A stretch of DNA of 64,000 nucleotides from Bryobacterales bacterium (GCA_020846745.1 JADLDI010000096.1:62001-126000); one strand, 5' to 3'. Shown: positions 34,645 through 43,006, counted from the first letter of the stretch. Numbers and translations are program-made. The notes: generated by a model from the sequence alone, not told the origin.

Positions 34645-34941
34645 ATGGAGAAGCGGACGCCGCATTGCAGGCTGGCCCTGATGAAGAGCCTGGTTGCGGC
34701 GGGCAAGGTCCGGGCGACGGTTTCGGCACTTTCCGGCGGGGCGGCGCTGGGCTTCGGCTTCGAAGAGATAGTTGCTATAGTTGCGGCGCTTACGCCGCGC
34801 GATTTCTACAAGAGCATGACAACGCACTCAGACCATCGCGTCTGGCAGGATGTGTATCGCCCGAGAACGCCGGCGGGCGATGTTTACGTGAAGCTGACGG
34901 TTATCGACGATGTGCTGATCGTGTCATTTAAGGAACTCTGA
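34645..34941 (+). CDS. mqsR: MqsR-type mRNA interferase toxin
   Basis: 98 residues, the same length as E. coli MqsR, and remarkably similar to it as remembered: it starts MEKRTPH, contains DFYKSMTTHSDH, WQDVYRPR and ends DVLIVSFKE. The catalytic Lys (FYKS), Gln (WQD) and Tyr (VYVKL) are present. MqsR is a ribosome-independent RNase that cleaves mRNA at GCU/GCA. Toxin-first order, with the antitoxin 17 nt downstream and an MqsA-type operator upstream, completes the module. High similarity to a gammaproteobacterial protein suggests horizontal transfer. Confidence 0.93.
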   Translation: MEKRTPHCRLALMKSLVAAGKVRATVSALSGGAALGFGFEEIVAIVAALTPRDFYKSMTTHSDHRVWQDVYRPRTPAGDVYVKLTVIDDVLIVSFKEL

Positions 34942-34958
34942 GGAAAGGGAGCGATGTC

Positions 34959-35363
34959 ATGAAATGCCCATCGTGCGGTGCGGGGAAGTTGGTGCGGGAC
35001 ACGCGCGATATTCCTTACAGCTACAAAGGTGAAGCAACGACGATTTCGGCGGTGCGTGGCGAGTTCTGTCCGGCGTGCGGCGAAAATGTGCTGGGAGCGG
35101 CGGAAGCGAGACGGGTGAGCGGGGCGATGCTGGAGTTCAATAAGCAGGTGAACGCGGCCATTGTTGATCCCGGTTTCATCGCGCGCGTCCGCAAGAAGCT
35201 TGCGCTCGATCAGAGGCAAGCAGCGGCGATCTTCGGCGGGGGTCCCAATGCATTTTCGCGTTACGAGAATGGCAAGACCAAACCTCCGCTCGCGCTCGTG
35301 AAATTGCTGATGCTACTTGACCGTCACCCCGACCTGCTGGATGAGGTCCACTCCGGGCAATAG
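34959..35363 (+). CDS. mqsA: MqsA-type antitoxin/regulator
   Basis: 134 residues in two domains. The N-terminal zinc domain has CPSCG at 3-7 and CPACGE near 36 (four Cys ligands) and binds MqsR. The C-terminal XRE helix-turn-helix (about 70-125: ARVRKKLALDQRQAAAIFGG, then GPNAFSRYENGKTKPP) binds the operator; the Asn and Arg in NAFSRYE correspond to the base-reading residues of E. coli MqsA. ATG at 34959 with GGAAAGGGAG upstream. It represses mqsRA through the palindrome at 34613-34631. Confidence 0.94.
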   Translation: MKCPSCGAGKLVRDTRDIPYSYKGEATTISAVRGEFCPACGENVLGAAEARRVSGAMLEFNKQVNAAIVDPGFIARVRKKLALDQRQAAAIFGGGPNAFSRYENGKTKPPLALVKLLMLLDRHPDLLDEVHSGQ

Positions 35364-35417
35364 GGCTTTGTGCGGCATTGGGTTGACCACGCCCGGTCAG
35401 CGGGTGTGGCGCTTCGC

Positions 35418-35470
35418 TTGACAGACTCGACGAAATAGGTTACAACTTGTAACGTTACTATGCGTAACGT
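35418..35470 (+). promoter_or_regulatory. blaI promoter with two operator palindromes
   Basis: TTGACA (35418-35423) and TACAAC (35441-35446) are -35 and -10 boxes 17 bp apart. GTTACAACTTGTAAC (35439-35453) is a perfect palindrome over the -10. ACGTTAC (35452-35458) and GTAACGT (35464-35470) form a second perfect inverted repeat that covers the ATG at 35460. Both contain GTAAC/GTTAC half-sites, the usual form for BlaI/MecI operators (TACA/TGTA). Predicted transcription start is only about 7 nt before the ATG. Confidence 0.8.
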
Positions 35471-35873
35471 TCTCCGCGCCCGACCACGTAAGAAACCCCT
35501 CAGCGAACTCGAGTCCCTTGTCATGCGTTTCCTCTGGGCCCACGGTCCCTCCACTTCCGACCAGATTCGTGAGGGCCTCGCGGCGGCGCATCCGATGAAG
35601 GACGCCACGGCGCGTACGATCCTGCGCCGGCTCGAGGAAAAAGGCTACGTGACGCACGACCTGGACGGTCGCACGTTCGTTTACCGCGGTGTGGAGCGCC
35701 CCGAGAACGTCGCCGCGGGCGCGATTCGACAATTGCTCGACCGGTTTTGCGGCGGGTCGGTGGAACAACTGCTCGTCGGGATGGTGGACCAGGAGGTGAT
35801 CACGCCCGGCGAACTCGCGGACCTTGCGGCTAAGATCCAACAACAACGAAAGCAGAAAGGTGGTTTGTCATGA
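35460..35873 (+). CDS. BlaI/MecI/CopY-family transcriptional repressor
   Basis: 137 residues. Winged helix at about 13-75: LSELESLVMRFLWAHGPSTS, TARTILRRLEEKGYVTHDLD and FVYRGV are the family's standard sequence; the C-terminal helices (about 85-130) form the dimer. In the classical system the partner membrane peptidase triggers cleavage of BlaI on antibiotic or envelope stress, derepressing target genes. It overlaps the M56 gene by 4 nt and has two palindromes in its own promoter. There is no beta-lactamase gene nearby, so the pair probably controls itself and distant genes. Confidence 0.94.
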   Translation: MRNVLRARPRKKPLSELESLVMRFLWAHGPSTSDQIREGLAAAHPMKDATARTILRRLEEKGYVTHDLDGRTFVYRGVERPENVAAGAIRQLLDRFCGGSVEQLLVGMVDQEVITPGELADLAAKIQQQRKQKGGLS

Positions 35874-38053
35874 TGGCACTCGACGCGCTGATTCGTCCGG
35901 CGCTGGAACTATTGGCGTCGGCCTCGATCCGTGCGCTTTGTTTGGCGCTCCTGGTGGCCCTGCTGATCGTGGTGTTCCGGCTGCGGACCGCGCCTCTACA
36001 GCACGCGCTGTGGACCGTGGTGCTGGCGTTCATGCTCCTATTCCCGGTAACCGCGTACTTCCTGCCGCCCCTGCGTATTCCCGTTCCGCTACCTCAACTT
36101 GGAGCGGTGACAAGACTTTCGAAGCCGGTGGTTCGCGCCCGGCCGATTGTGATTGACGCGGCCAGGGGGACTGTTTCCGATCCGGGGGCCAAGCCCGCGG
36201 CCGCGGCATCTTCGAGTAGCTGGCTGCGTGGCCTCGCGGTCATCTATTTAAGCGGTGTCCTCTTCTCTTTGCTCCGTCTGGCACTTGGGATTCTTCTCGC
36301 TCACCGCCTCATTGCACGCAGCGCCTCATTGCGGGACACACCGGCCAATCAGACGCTCCAGGACATTGCCACCGAGTATCCGCTGCCGGGACTGTATGAA
36401 TCCGCTGAGGTGGCCGTCCCGGTCGTGGTGAGCGGCGACCAGCCTGCGATCGTCCTTCCTATTCAGTGGACCTCTTGGGACGAGTGGAACCTGCGGGCGG
36501 TGCTGGCGCATGAGCTCGCCCATGTCCGCCGCGGCGACTCTACCGTCGTCTCCATCGCCGCTTTGAACCGGTGCCTCTTCTGGTTCCACCCGCTGGCGTG
36601 GTGGCTTGAGAAACGCCTGGCCGCGCTCGCCGAGTCTGCCAGCGACGATGCCGCCATCCGAGCCACAGGCGACCGCAGCCGGTACGCCGAGCTTCTGCTC
36701 GAAATTTCCGTCGCGGCCGCGGGCCGGCGATTGCTGCCGGGGCCCATCGCACACCTTTCGATGGCGGGAACGACGCCCATGGGCAGCCGCATCCACCGCG
36801 TTCTCGACAGTTCCCGAACCTCCACCGGGCTGCTCTCCCGCCGCTCGTGGATGTTCCTTATCGGTTGCGCATTCCCGGTTCTCGCCACGTTCGCCGTTGC
36901 CCAGGTGGGCCAAACCGTTCCGACGCCGATCTCGCCGGCGCTGGCGGACGTGCCCACGGAATGGAACTGGGTTGTGGACGGCCATCGAACGTCCGCTGCG
37001 GACGCCGAACGTCTCGAACAGCAACTGGCCGTCAACCCCCACGAAGTGAATGCCCGCGCCAGGCTCATCGCTCATTACCTTTACAACGCGCAGCCGGAGC
37101 CGCTCACCAAACACGTCCTCTGGGTAATCGAGAACCGTCCCGATACCGCGCTCGCCGGCTCCGACCCGATTTGGAGTTACCCCCGGCCCGACCCGAGCTT
37201 TGAACGGAAGCGCGAACTCTGGTTAGCGCAAGCCGCCCGGTTCCCGTCGAACCCACAGGTGCTCGCGAACGCGGCCCGGTTCCTCTCCTACTCCGACCAG
37301 TCTGCCGCCGAGCGATTGTTCCAACAGGCCCTCACGCTACAACCCGGCAACCGCATGTACAGCCGCCGCCTGGCTCAACTCTATTCCTCGTCGATCCAGG
37401 TAGCCGCTTACGTCCGGGTGGGCCTCCAACCGGCAGGGCCTTGGATCCGAGTGGAGGAACAGTTCGCGTTCAGCGCCGCCGACCGGTTGCGGCAGTCCTC
37501 TGACGGTGCGCTCGCCGGAGCGGTGGGCGCGGACCTGGCCGCCGTCATCGCCTACTCCACGGAAAGCAGAGCGAACCAGCAGAATCAGGTAGACGAGGCG
37601 CGCCGTCAGATCGCGACGGAAGCCGAAGCGCTGCTCGGCCGCGCCCAGTCCCTGCAGCCGGAAAATCCGCAATGGGAAGCCGCGCTGAAGCTGCTGCACA
37701 ATCCTCCGCGGGCCGCTCAACCGGCAACGGCCCCGGTCGACGGTGCACCCGGATCCTCCAATGCGCGGATCCGCGTTTCCGCGAAAGACCAGGCCAATCA
37801 GCTAATCGAAAGCCCCGCTCCCGAATACCCGGCGTTGGCCCGCCAGGCCAGGATCCAAGGCACGGTTCGGCTGAGCGTCGTGATTGGAACCGACGGCCGC
37901 ATCCGCACGGCGCAACTGATCGCCGGGCACCCCATGCTGGCGCCGGCGGCGCTCGAGGCGATCAAGCACTGGTCGTACAAGCCCGCGCTCGCCGATGGGC
38001 GCCTGACGGAGGTCGAGACACAGGTGGATGTGAACTTCACTTTGCACCCTTAG
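35870..38053 (+). CDS. BlaR1-type M56 membrane peptidase with TPR-like region and TonB C-terminus
   Basis: 727 residues. About 1-125 has three membrane segments (CLALLVALLIVVF, WTVVLAFMLLFPV, GLAVIYLSGVLFSLL); HELAH at 214-218 is the gluzincin zinc site of M56 peptidases, with E in AESASDDAAI as likely third ligand. A fourth segment near 325 leads to a periplasmic helical repeat region (about 360-620) in place of a penicillin sensor, and residues about 640-727 form a TonB_C domain (PEYPALARQARIQGTVRLSV, HWSYKPA). A signal-transducing peptidase is likely; what it senses is unknown. The fusion to TonB is common in Acidobacteriota as far as I recall. The gene's 3' end recurs as a scar at 34551. 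Confidence 0.93.
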   Translation: MMALDALIRPALELLASASIRALCLALLVALLIVVFRLRTAPLQHALWTVVLAFMLLFPVTAYFLPPLRIPVPLPQLGAVTRLSKPVVRARPIVIDAARGTVSDPGAKPAAAASSSSWLRGLAVIYLSGVLFSLLRLALGILLAHRLIARSASLRDTPANQTLQDIATEYPLPGLYESAEVAVPVVVSGDQPAIVLPIQWTSWDEWNLRAVLAHELAHVRRGDSTVVSIAALNRCLFWFHPLAWWLEKRLAALAESASDDAAIRATGDRSRYAELLLEISVAAAGRRLLPGPIAHLSMAGTTPMGSRIHRVLDSSRTSTGLLSRRSWMFLIGCAFPVLATFAVAQVGQTVPTPISPALADVPTEWNWVVDGHRTSAADAERLEQQLAVNPHEVNARARLIAHYLYNAQPEPLTKHVLWVIENRPDTALAGSDPIWSYPRPDPSFERKRELWLAQAARFPSNPQVLANAARFLSYSDQSAAERLFQQALTLQPGNRMYSRRLAQLYSSSIQVAAYVRVGLQPAGPWIRVEEQFAFSAADRLRQSSDGALAGAVGADLAAVIAYSTESRANQQNQVDEARRQIATEAEALLGRAQSLQPENPQWEAALKLLHNPPRAAQPATAPVDGAPGSSNARIRVSAKDQANQLIESPAPEYPALARQARIQGTVRLSVVIGTDGRIRTAQLIAGHPMLAPAALEAIKHWSYKPALADGRLTEVETQVDVNFTLHP

Positions 38054-38130
38054 TTTGGCGAGGTGTTTGGCTAACTGGCCTTGGGCTAGCCCTCCCGCCG
38101 GCTAGGGCCGGATGCCACCCTCGCACCTCC

Positions 38131-38165
38131 CCGGAAACGGAACCGCAACCGTCACGGCGCGGGCC
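38131..38165 (+). repeat. Dispersed intergenic repeat, copy 1
   Basis: Begins CCGGAAACGGAACCGCAACC and ends GGCGCGGGCC; the second copy is at 60219-60253 with three mismatches. Both copies lie between genes next to TGAGAAAAA or its complement TTTTTCTCA. Confidence 0.65.
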
Positions 38166-38392
38166 TGAGAAAAATCCCCTGCAAGCGATCCGAGGGTGCA
38201 TTCGGGGCTCTGTAAGTCATCACAAACAAGCACCCAATGCCGTAACCGAACCACGGCGCGTGAGCCCGTGGTCCTTATCGCCCTCGAAGAATCCGTGCGG
38301 AACGAACCCAATTACGACCCCAATTGGCGACCCCACTTACGACAGGGCTAAACGTTAATTAAGATTGCGCTTCGGGCGGTTCGGTGCGCCGG

Positions 38393-38417
38393 CCGGGTCG
38401 CTGACGCTCCCGCTCCG
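38393..38417. repeat. REP-like repeat, copy B
   Basis: CCGGGTCGCTGACGCTCCC plus GCTCCG; reverse complement of the copy at 32919-32943 except for one base. It lies between the BlaI/M56 pair and the DUF305 gene. The two inverted copies are 5.5 kb apart and enclose most of the toxin-antitoxin and BlaI genes. Confidence 0.7.
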
Positions 38418-38469
38418 TTACAGCAACGAGCGAGTTGACCACCGAAAATTGGCGGTTGTATCGTAGCTC

Positions 38470-41106
38470 ATGGCTTTTCGCTATCTTGTAGCGCTGGGTT
38501 TGGGGCTGGCCGCTGGTTTACTCGGCCAGAAGTTGAAACCGTCGAACGGGCAACCAAACGGGCGTGTGACCATCGTCCAGCCAGGGGCGGTGGGGAAACC
38601 GGTGAAGGTGTTGTCCGCGGCCGAGGCGACCAAGGCCGGGCGGCTTCCGACCGACGCCGATGTCCTGTTTATGCAGGGGATGATCCATCATCATGCCCAA
38701 GCCGTGGAAATGGTGGATTTGCTGCGGACGCGCGGGCTCAGGAAGGATCTGCAGGCGTTTGGGGAGCGGATCACGATTTCGCAGAGCGATGAAATCGACT
38801 ATATGAAACGCTGGCTGGAGCATTACGGCAAGCCGGCCGCTCCAGCGCACGATCATGCCGCACATAGCGCGGCGGCGCAGGGTGCGGGAGCGGCCATGGC
38901 GCCGATGCCACTGATGCCGGGCATGCTGACACCGCAGCAGATGGCGGAACTGGCCGCGGCGCAAGGCGGCGCGTTCGACCGGTTGTTTCTCACGGGCATG
39001 ATCCAGCATCACGATGGGGCGCTGGTGATGGTGAAGCAACTTCTCGAAACGCCAGGGGCCGGGCAAGATCCGGCGCTGTACGATTTCGCCACCGATATCG
39101 ACAATACGCAGCGGGCCGAGATCGGCCTGATGCGCCGGATGCTGAACAACGAACCCGTGGAAGTTGGGAGCAAGTCGGCGGAAGAAAAGAAGGCCAAGGC
39201 TCCGGCGAAGGCTGCGGGCGTTTACGTAAACGCCCGCGCCGGCTCGAGCGATCCAAGGGTTGGGTTAAAAGCCGGTTTGAAAGATGCCGGCCAAGCGGCA
39301 TTCGGACTTCAGTTCGTCGCAACGCTGCCGAAGCCGGCCGGCTTTGCACCCGGCGATGCGGTTACGCGGCAGGCTCCGGCCCCTCCCTCGCCTGGGCGCA
39401 AGGAGCGCCCGCGGGAGCCAAACTTGGAATTTGGGGCGGTGAACTCGGACCTGGCTTTCCACGGGAACCACCTGTTTGTGGGCAACTATAACGGGATCAA
39501 CTTTTACGACATCGACAATCCGGGCAAGATCAAGCTGCGGACTTCCGTGCTGTGTCCCGGGGGGCAAGGCGACGTCTCTGTGTACGGGAACCTGCTGTTC
39601 ATGTCGGCGGAGGCAATGAACGGGCGCATCGATTGCGGAACGGAGGGGATCGGGATTCCGGCGGGCTACAAGCCGCCGCCTCCTCCGGAGAAGGCGGAGG
39701 AGAAGAAAGACGGCAAGGCTTCAGACAAAGCTGCGGACAAAGCTGCGGACAAAGCTGCGGACAAAGCTCCGCCGCGGCCTCCGCCGCCGCCGAGTAAGGA
39801 GCGGTTCCGCGGTGTGCGTATCTTCGATATCAGCGACCTGTCGCGGCCTAGGCAGATAGCCGCCGTGCAGACCTGCCGGGGGTCGCACACGCACACGCTG
39901 GTGATAGATCGAAAGGACAAAGAGAACGTTTATATCTACGTTTCAGGAATCGGAGGCGTACGGCAGAAAGAGGAACTGGGCGAATGTTCCGGCGGGGAAC
40001 CGGAGAAGAACCCGGCGACCGCGCTGTTCCGGATCGACATCATCCAGGTGCCGCTGGCGCATCCCGATCAGGCGAGGATCGTGAACAGCCCGCGGATTTT
40101 CGCCGATGACAAGAGCGGAGCGGCGAACGCCCTGTGGAAGGGCGGCTCGCACGGCGAAGGAACCCAGGAGACCTCCAAGACGGATAAGTGCCACGACATT
40201 ACCGTCTATTCGGAACTGGGCCTGGCGGCCGGAGCGTGTTCCGGGAACGGCATTCTGCTCGAGATTTCCGATCCCGTCCATCCCAAGCGGATCGACGCCG
40301 TTACGGACCCGAACTTCGCCTTCTGGCATTCGGCGAGTTTCAACAACGACGGCACGAAGGTGCTGTTCACGGATGAATGGGGCGGCGGGGCGCAGCCGCG
40401 CTGCCGGGAGTCGGACCCCATGCACTGGGGCGCCGATGCGATCTTCACGCTGGAAAAGGGGAAGATGACGCTGGCCTCCTATTTCAAAATGCCGGCATCG
40501 CAGACTGAGACTGAAAATTGCGTCGCCCATAACGGATCGCTGATTCCGGTTCCCGGGCGGGACCTCATGGTGCAAGCCTGGTATCAGGGCGGGATTTCGA
40601 TTCTGGATTTTACCGACGCTTCGCATCCGTTCGAGGTGGCGTACTTCGACCGCGGGCCGACGGACAGCAAGAAGAAGGGACTGGGCGGGCACTGGTCGGC
40701 TTACTGGTACAACGGGTATATCTATGGCGCGGAGATCGCGCGAGGCGTCGACGTATTGAAGCTGGTACCCACTCGGTTTCTGACGCAGAACGAGATCGAT
40801 GCGGCGAACCAGGTCCATTTCGACGAACTAAATGTCCAGAACCAGCCGAAGATCGCCTGGCCTTCGAATTTCATCGTGGGCCGGGCGTACGTGGATCAAC
40901 TAGAGCGGAGCGCGGCCCTGAGCGCCGAACGTACGGGAGCATTGCGGGCGTTGATGCAGGCGGCTGAAGGGCCGCGGCCGGACCGCAAGCGGCGGGGGGA
41001 ACTGCTCACCTCGGCCGATAGCTTGGAGAAAGAGGCGGCGCAGGCGAAGAGCGCCGCAGACGGGCAACGTATGCGCGCGCTGGCGGCGATCTTCAAGGAG
41101 CGTTAA
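38470..41106 (+). CDS. Exported DUF305 (twice) - beta-propeller fusion protein
   Basis: 878 residues. Signal-like N-terminus (AFRYLVALGLGLAAGLLGQ). Two DUF305 modules follow: residues about 55-120 with LFMQGMIHHHAQAVEMVDLL and about 170-230 with LFLTGMIQHHDGALVMVKQLL; DUF305 is a four-helix, ferritin-like His/Met-rich fold suspected of binding copper or other metals. The region from about 310 onward is a LVIVD-type propeller (HLFVGNYNGINFYDI, RGVRIFDISDLSRPRQI, SILDFTDASHPFEVAYFD). A low-complexity linker near 415-440 has tandem DKAA units from a 12-bp repeat and then a proline run. It is probably periplasmic or surface-bound; function unknown. Confidence 0.85.
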   Translation: MAFRYLVALGLGLAAGLLGQKLKPSNGQPNGRVTIVQPGAVGKPVKVLSAAEATKAGRLPTDADVLFMQGMIHHHAQAVEMVDLLRTRGLRKDLQAFGERITISQSDEIDYMKRWLEHYGKPAAPAHDHAAHSAAAQGAGAAMAPMPLMPGMLTPQQMAELAAAQGGAFDRLFLTGMIQHHDGALVMVKQLLETPGAGQDPALYDFATDIDNTQRAEIGLMRRMLNNEPVEVGSKSAEEKKAKAPAKAAGVYVNARAGSSDPRVGLKAGLKDAGQAAFGLQFVATLPKPAGFAPGDAVTRQAPAPPSPGRKERPREPNLEFGAVNSDLAFHGNHLFVGNYNGINFYDIDNPGKIKLRTSVLCPGGQGDVSVYGNLLFMSAEAMNGRIDCGTEGIGIPAGYKPPPPPEKAEEKKDGKASDKAADKAADKAADKAPPRPPPPPSKERFRGVRIFDISDLSRPRQIAAVQTCRGSHTHTLVIDRKDKENVYIYVSGIGGVRQKEELGECSGGEPEKNPATALFRIDIIQVPLAHPDQARIVNSPRIFADDKSGAANALWKGGSHGEGTQETSKTDKCHDITVYSELGLAAGACSGNGILLEISDPVHPKRIDAVTDPNFAFWHSASFNNDGTKVLFTDEWGGGAQPRCRESDPMHWGADAIFTLEKGKMTLASYFKMPASQTETENCVAHNGSLIPVPGRDLMVQAWYQGGISILDFTDASHPFEVAYFDRGPTDSKKKGLGGHWSAYWYNGYIYGAEIARGVDVLKLVPTRFLTQNEIDAANQVHFDELNVQNQPKIAWPSNFIVGRAYVDQLERSAALSAERTGALRALMQAAEGPRPDRKRRGELLTSADSLEKEAAQAKSAADGQRMRALAAIFKER
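39719..39771 (+). repeat. 12-bp tandem repeat in coding sequence
   Basis: Four units close to GACAAAGCTGCG encode (DKAA)n in the propeller protein's linker. Length variation here would keep the frame, giving a hinge of variable length. Confidence 0.7.
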
Positions 41107-41112
41107 CTATAG

Positions 41113-42351
41113 CTAGACAGGGCGCTCGCGCATGTAACGCCTCACTCCCCAGAACATCAGGACGCTAAACGACGCGTAGATGACTGAGGTCGCGCTGAGA
41201 CATGCACTCATTCCGTAAACCTGCGAGGCCCAGGCGATGGCGACCGGGGCCATGCCGCCGCCGAGCCAGCCGATGGAGTTCATCAAGCCGCAAGCCGTCG
41301 CGCGGCGCTCCGGAGGCACAACGTCATAGAGCGACGCCCAGATGTTGGAGTCGTAGAGACCCTTGAAGAAACCGAAGGCGGACATGGCGATTACTAGAAC
41401 CGGCACGGAGAGGGTCCACCCGGTGAGAAAAAGAAACGGCACGCCCAGTAGCAGGCCAAGTCCCTGGGTGATCATGCGGCCGCCTGGATGTTTACGGACG
41501 AGTTTGTCGGCCAGAATGCCGCCGCCGATCACGCCGAGCACGGAAGCGATCTGCAGCCACGCGGTACCGTTCAACCCGGCCATGGAGAGGCTCATGTTGA
41601 ACTTGCGGAACAGGAACGATGGCAGCCAGGTGAGGAAGATCATGGCCACAAAGTTCGCGCCAATGAACACGCCCATCAGGACGACGGCCATCGGCGTGCG
41701 GAAGATGGCCGCCACCGAGGGCCACACCGTTCCGCTCGACCAGTCGAGCGTGTGGGTTTCGACCGTTCCGGCCTCGGATTCGCCGCGCGCCGGTTCGCGC
41801 AGGAACACCAACAGCGCGAAGCCGAGCACGACGCCCAGGCTGCCGAACAGATAGAACCCGCTGCGCCAGCCGTAGTGCTGGCCCAGGAAGCCCGCCACCG
41901 TTCCACCCGCGATGGTTCCCGCGTACACGCTTGACTGGTGCAGCGCCAGCGCGCGTGAGCGTGTCTCTTTGCCGTGATAATCGCTCACCAGCGACATGGA
42001 GGCGGGGAAATAGAACGCTTCACCGAATCCTTCCAGCGCGCGGAACAGAACCAGGTGCCAGTACTGGGTGGAGATTGCCGTGGCCAGCGTGATGAGGGAC
42101 CAGAAAATGAGGCCGCCCAGGATGAGCGTCTTGCGCGATACGCGGTCGCCGACGATCCCCGCCAGGGGAGCGGCCAACGCATACACCCACATGAACGACG
42201 CGCCGACTATACCCAACTGAACGTCGGTCAACCCCATCTCGGCTTTCAGCAGCGGAAACACCGAAAATATCGCCTGCCGGTCGGCATAGTTGAACAGGCA
42301 TACAAACCACAGCATGCCCACAACAACCCATTTATAGCTGTTCTTGTTCAC
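41113..42351 (-). CDS. MFS transporter
   Basis: 412 residues with about 12 hydrophobic segments. The cytoplasmic loop between TM2 and TM3 is GIVGDRVSRKTLIL (MFS motif A, G-x-x-x-D-R-x-x-R), and the first helix holds FNYADRQAIFSVFPLLKAEM, typical of the anion:cation symporter/spinster-like families (hexuronate, phthalate, organic anions). Substrate probably an organic anion or sugar acid, not deducible here. It converges on the DUF305-propeller gene with only 6 nt between stops, and is divergent from the CBS-domain gene. Confidence 0.9.
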   Translation of the reverse strand: MNKNSYKWVVVGMLWFVCLFNYADRQAIFSVFPLLKAEMGLTDVQLGIVGASFMWVYALAAPLAGIVGDRVSRKTLILGGLIFWSLITLATAISTQYWHLVLFRALEGFGEAFYFPASMSLVSDYHGKETRSRALALHQSSVYAGTIAGGTVAGFLGQHYGWRSGFYLFGSLGVVLGFALLVFLREPARGESEAGTVETHTLDWSSGTVWPSVAAIFRTPMAVVLMGVFIGANFVAMIFLTWLPSFLFRKFNMSLSMAGLNGTAWLQIASVLGVIGGGILADKLVRKHPGGRMITQGLGLLLGVPFLFLTGWTLSVPVLVIAMSAFGFFKGLYDSNIWASLYDVVPPERRATACGLMNSIGWLGGGMAPVAIAWASQVYGMSACLSATSVIYASFSVLMFWGVRRYMRERPV

Positions 42352-42423
42352 AGACCCTTACTGGCACGGCAGTGTAGCACGCCTGAACACCGCGGCGCCT
42401 CTCTCGTGCCTTTCCGGCGTGGT

Positions 42424-42429
42424 TACAAT
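42424..42429 (+). promoter_or_regulatory. -10 element of CBS gene, leaderless spacing
   Basis: TACAAT (5/6 match) ends 7 nt before the ATG at 42437, and there is no Shine-Dalgarno sequence, so transcription should begin at or within a base of the start codon. No clear -35. Confidence 0.45.
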
Positions 42430-42436
42430 ACCCAAA

Positions 42437-42877
42437 ATGACTAAACGCGTGAAGGATGTCATGCGCACTCATGTCGTCACGGTTCGGCCGGACGACTCGG
42501 TTCGTCACGCACTGGGATTGATGAACACGCATCATGTCCGGCAACTGCCCGTGGTCGAGGCTGGATACCTTGTGGGCATTCTCACCGATCGCGATATTCG
42601 TCTACATGTCGAATTCATGGGCGATCGCGTGGAAACCGAGGGTGACTTCAACCGCGGTCTCGATGTCCTCGTAGAGGGCGTCATGACCATTGATGTCGAC
42701 GTATTACACCCCGAGCAAACCCTGGATGATGCCGCCGCGCTGTTCATTCAGCAGAAGTTTGGCGGCGCGCCGGTGGTGGACCGGTCTGTAAGCCACAACG
42801 GGGAGGCGCCCGTCGTAGGTATCGTGACTTACATCGATTTGCTGGAAGAATTCCGCCGTCTCATGACAAAACATTAA
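42437..42877 (+). CDS. CBS-domain-pair protein
   Basis: 146 residues consisting of two CBS motifs in tandem (a Bateman module): VKDVMRTHVVTVRPDDSVRH ... VVEAGYLVGILTDRDIRLH, and VEGVMTIDVDVLHPEQTLDD ... PVVGIVTYIDLLEEF. Such stand-alone modules bind adenine nucleotides (AMP, ATP, SAM) and regulate partners; the partner is not indicated. I start at ATG 42437, since upstream codons overlap the divergent transporter and lack homology. No ribosome-binding site. Confidence 0.9.
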   Translation: MTKRVKDVMRTHVVTVRPDDSVRHALGLMNTHHVRQLPVVEAGYLVGILTDRDIRLHVEFMGDRVETEGDFNRGLDVLVEGVMTIDVDVLHPEQTLDDAAALFIQQKFGGAPVVDRSVSHNGEAPVVGIVTYIDLLEEFRRLMTKH

Positions 42878-43006
42878 CATTTCTGCGTTTTACTGAAACG
42901 CAGTGAGATGTTCATACGTCCGAAACCACAGGATTGATAGGTTATTTTTGGGCGGGACTACGAAGTTTTCGCCAAAATAGCCGATCAGAGAAGTGGGGAG
43001 GTAGAA

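Larger units (their letters stand above)
38054..38469. other. Intergenic region with repeats and gene debris
   Basis: 416 bases without an intact gene. 38131-38165 matches 60219-60253 at 32 of 35 positions, and TGAGAAAAATCCCCTG just after it recurs near 60148. A short coding-like stretch (about 38259-38351, reading ALEESVRNEPNYDPN and ending at TAA) may be a fragment of a hypothetical gene. A REP-like copy lies at 38393. It is the right border of the accessory island. Confidence 0.45.

Noticed and set aside
35460-38053. Beta-lactam resistance locus
   Set aside because: BlaI/M56 are present but there is no beta-lactamase or penicillin-sensor domain; the sensor region is TPR-like and the end is TonB.
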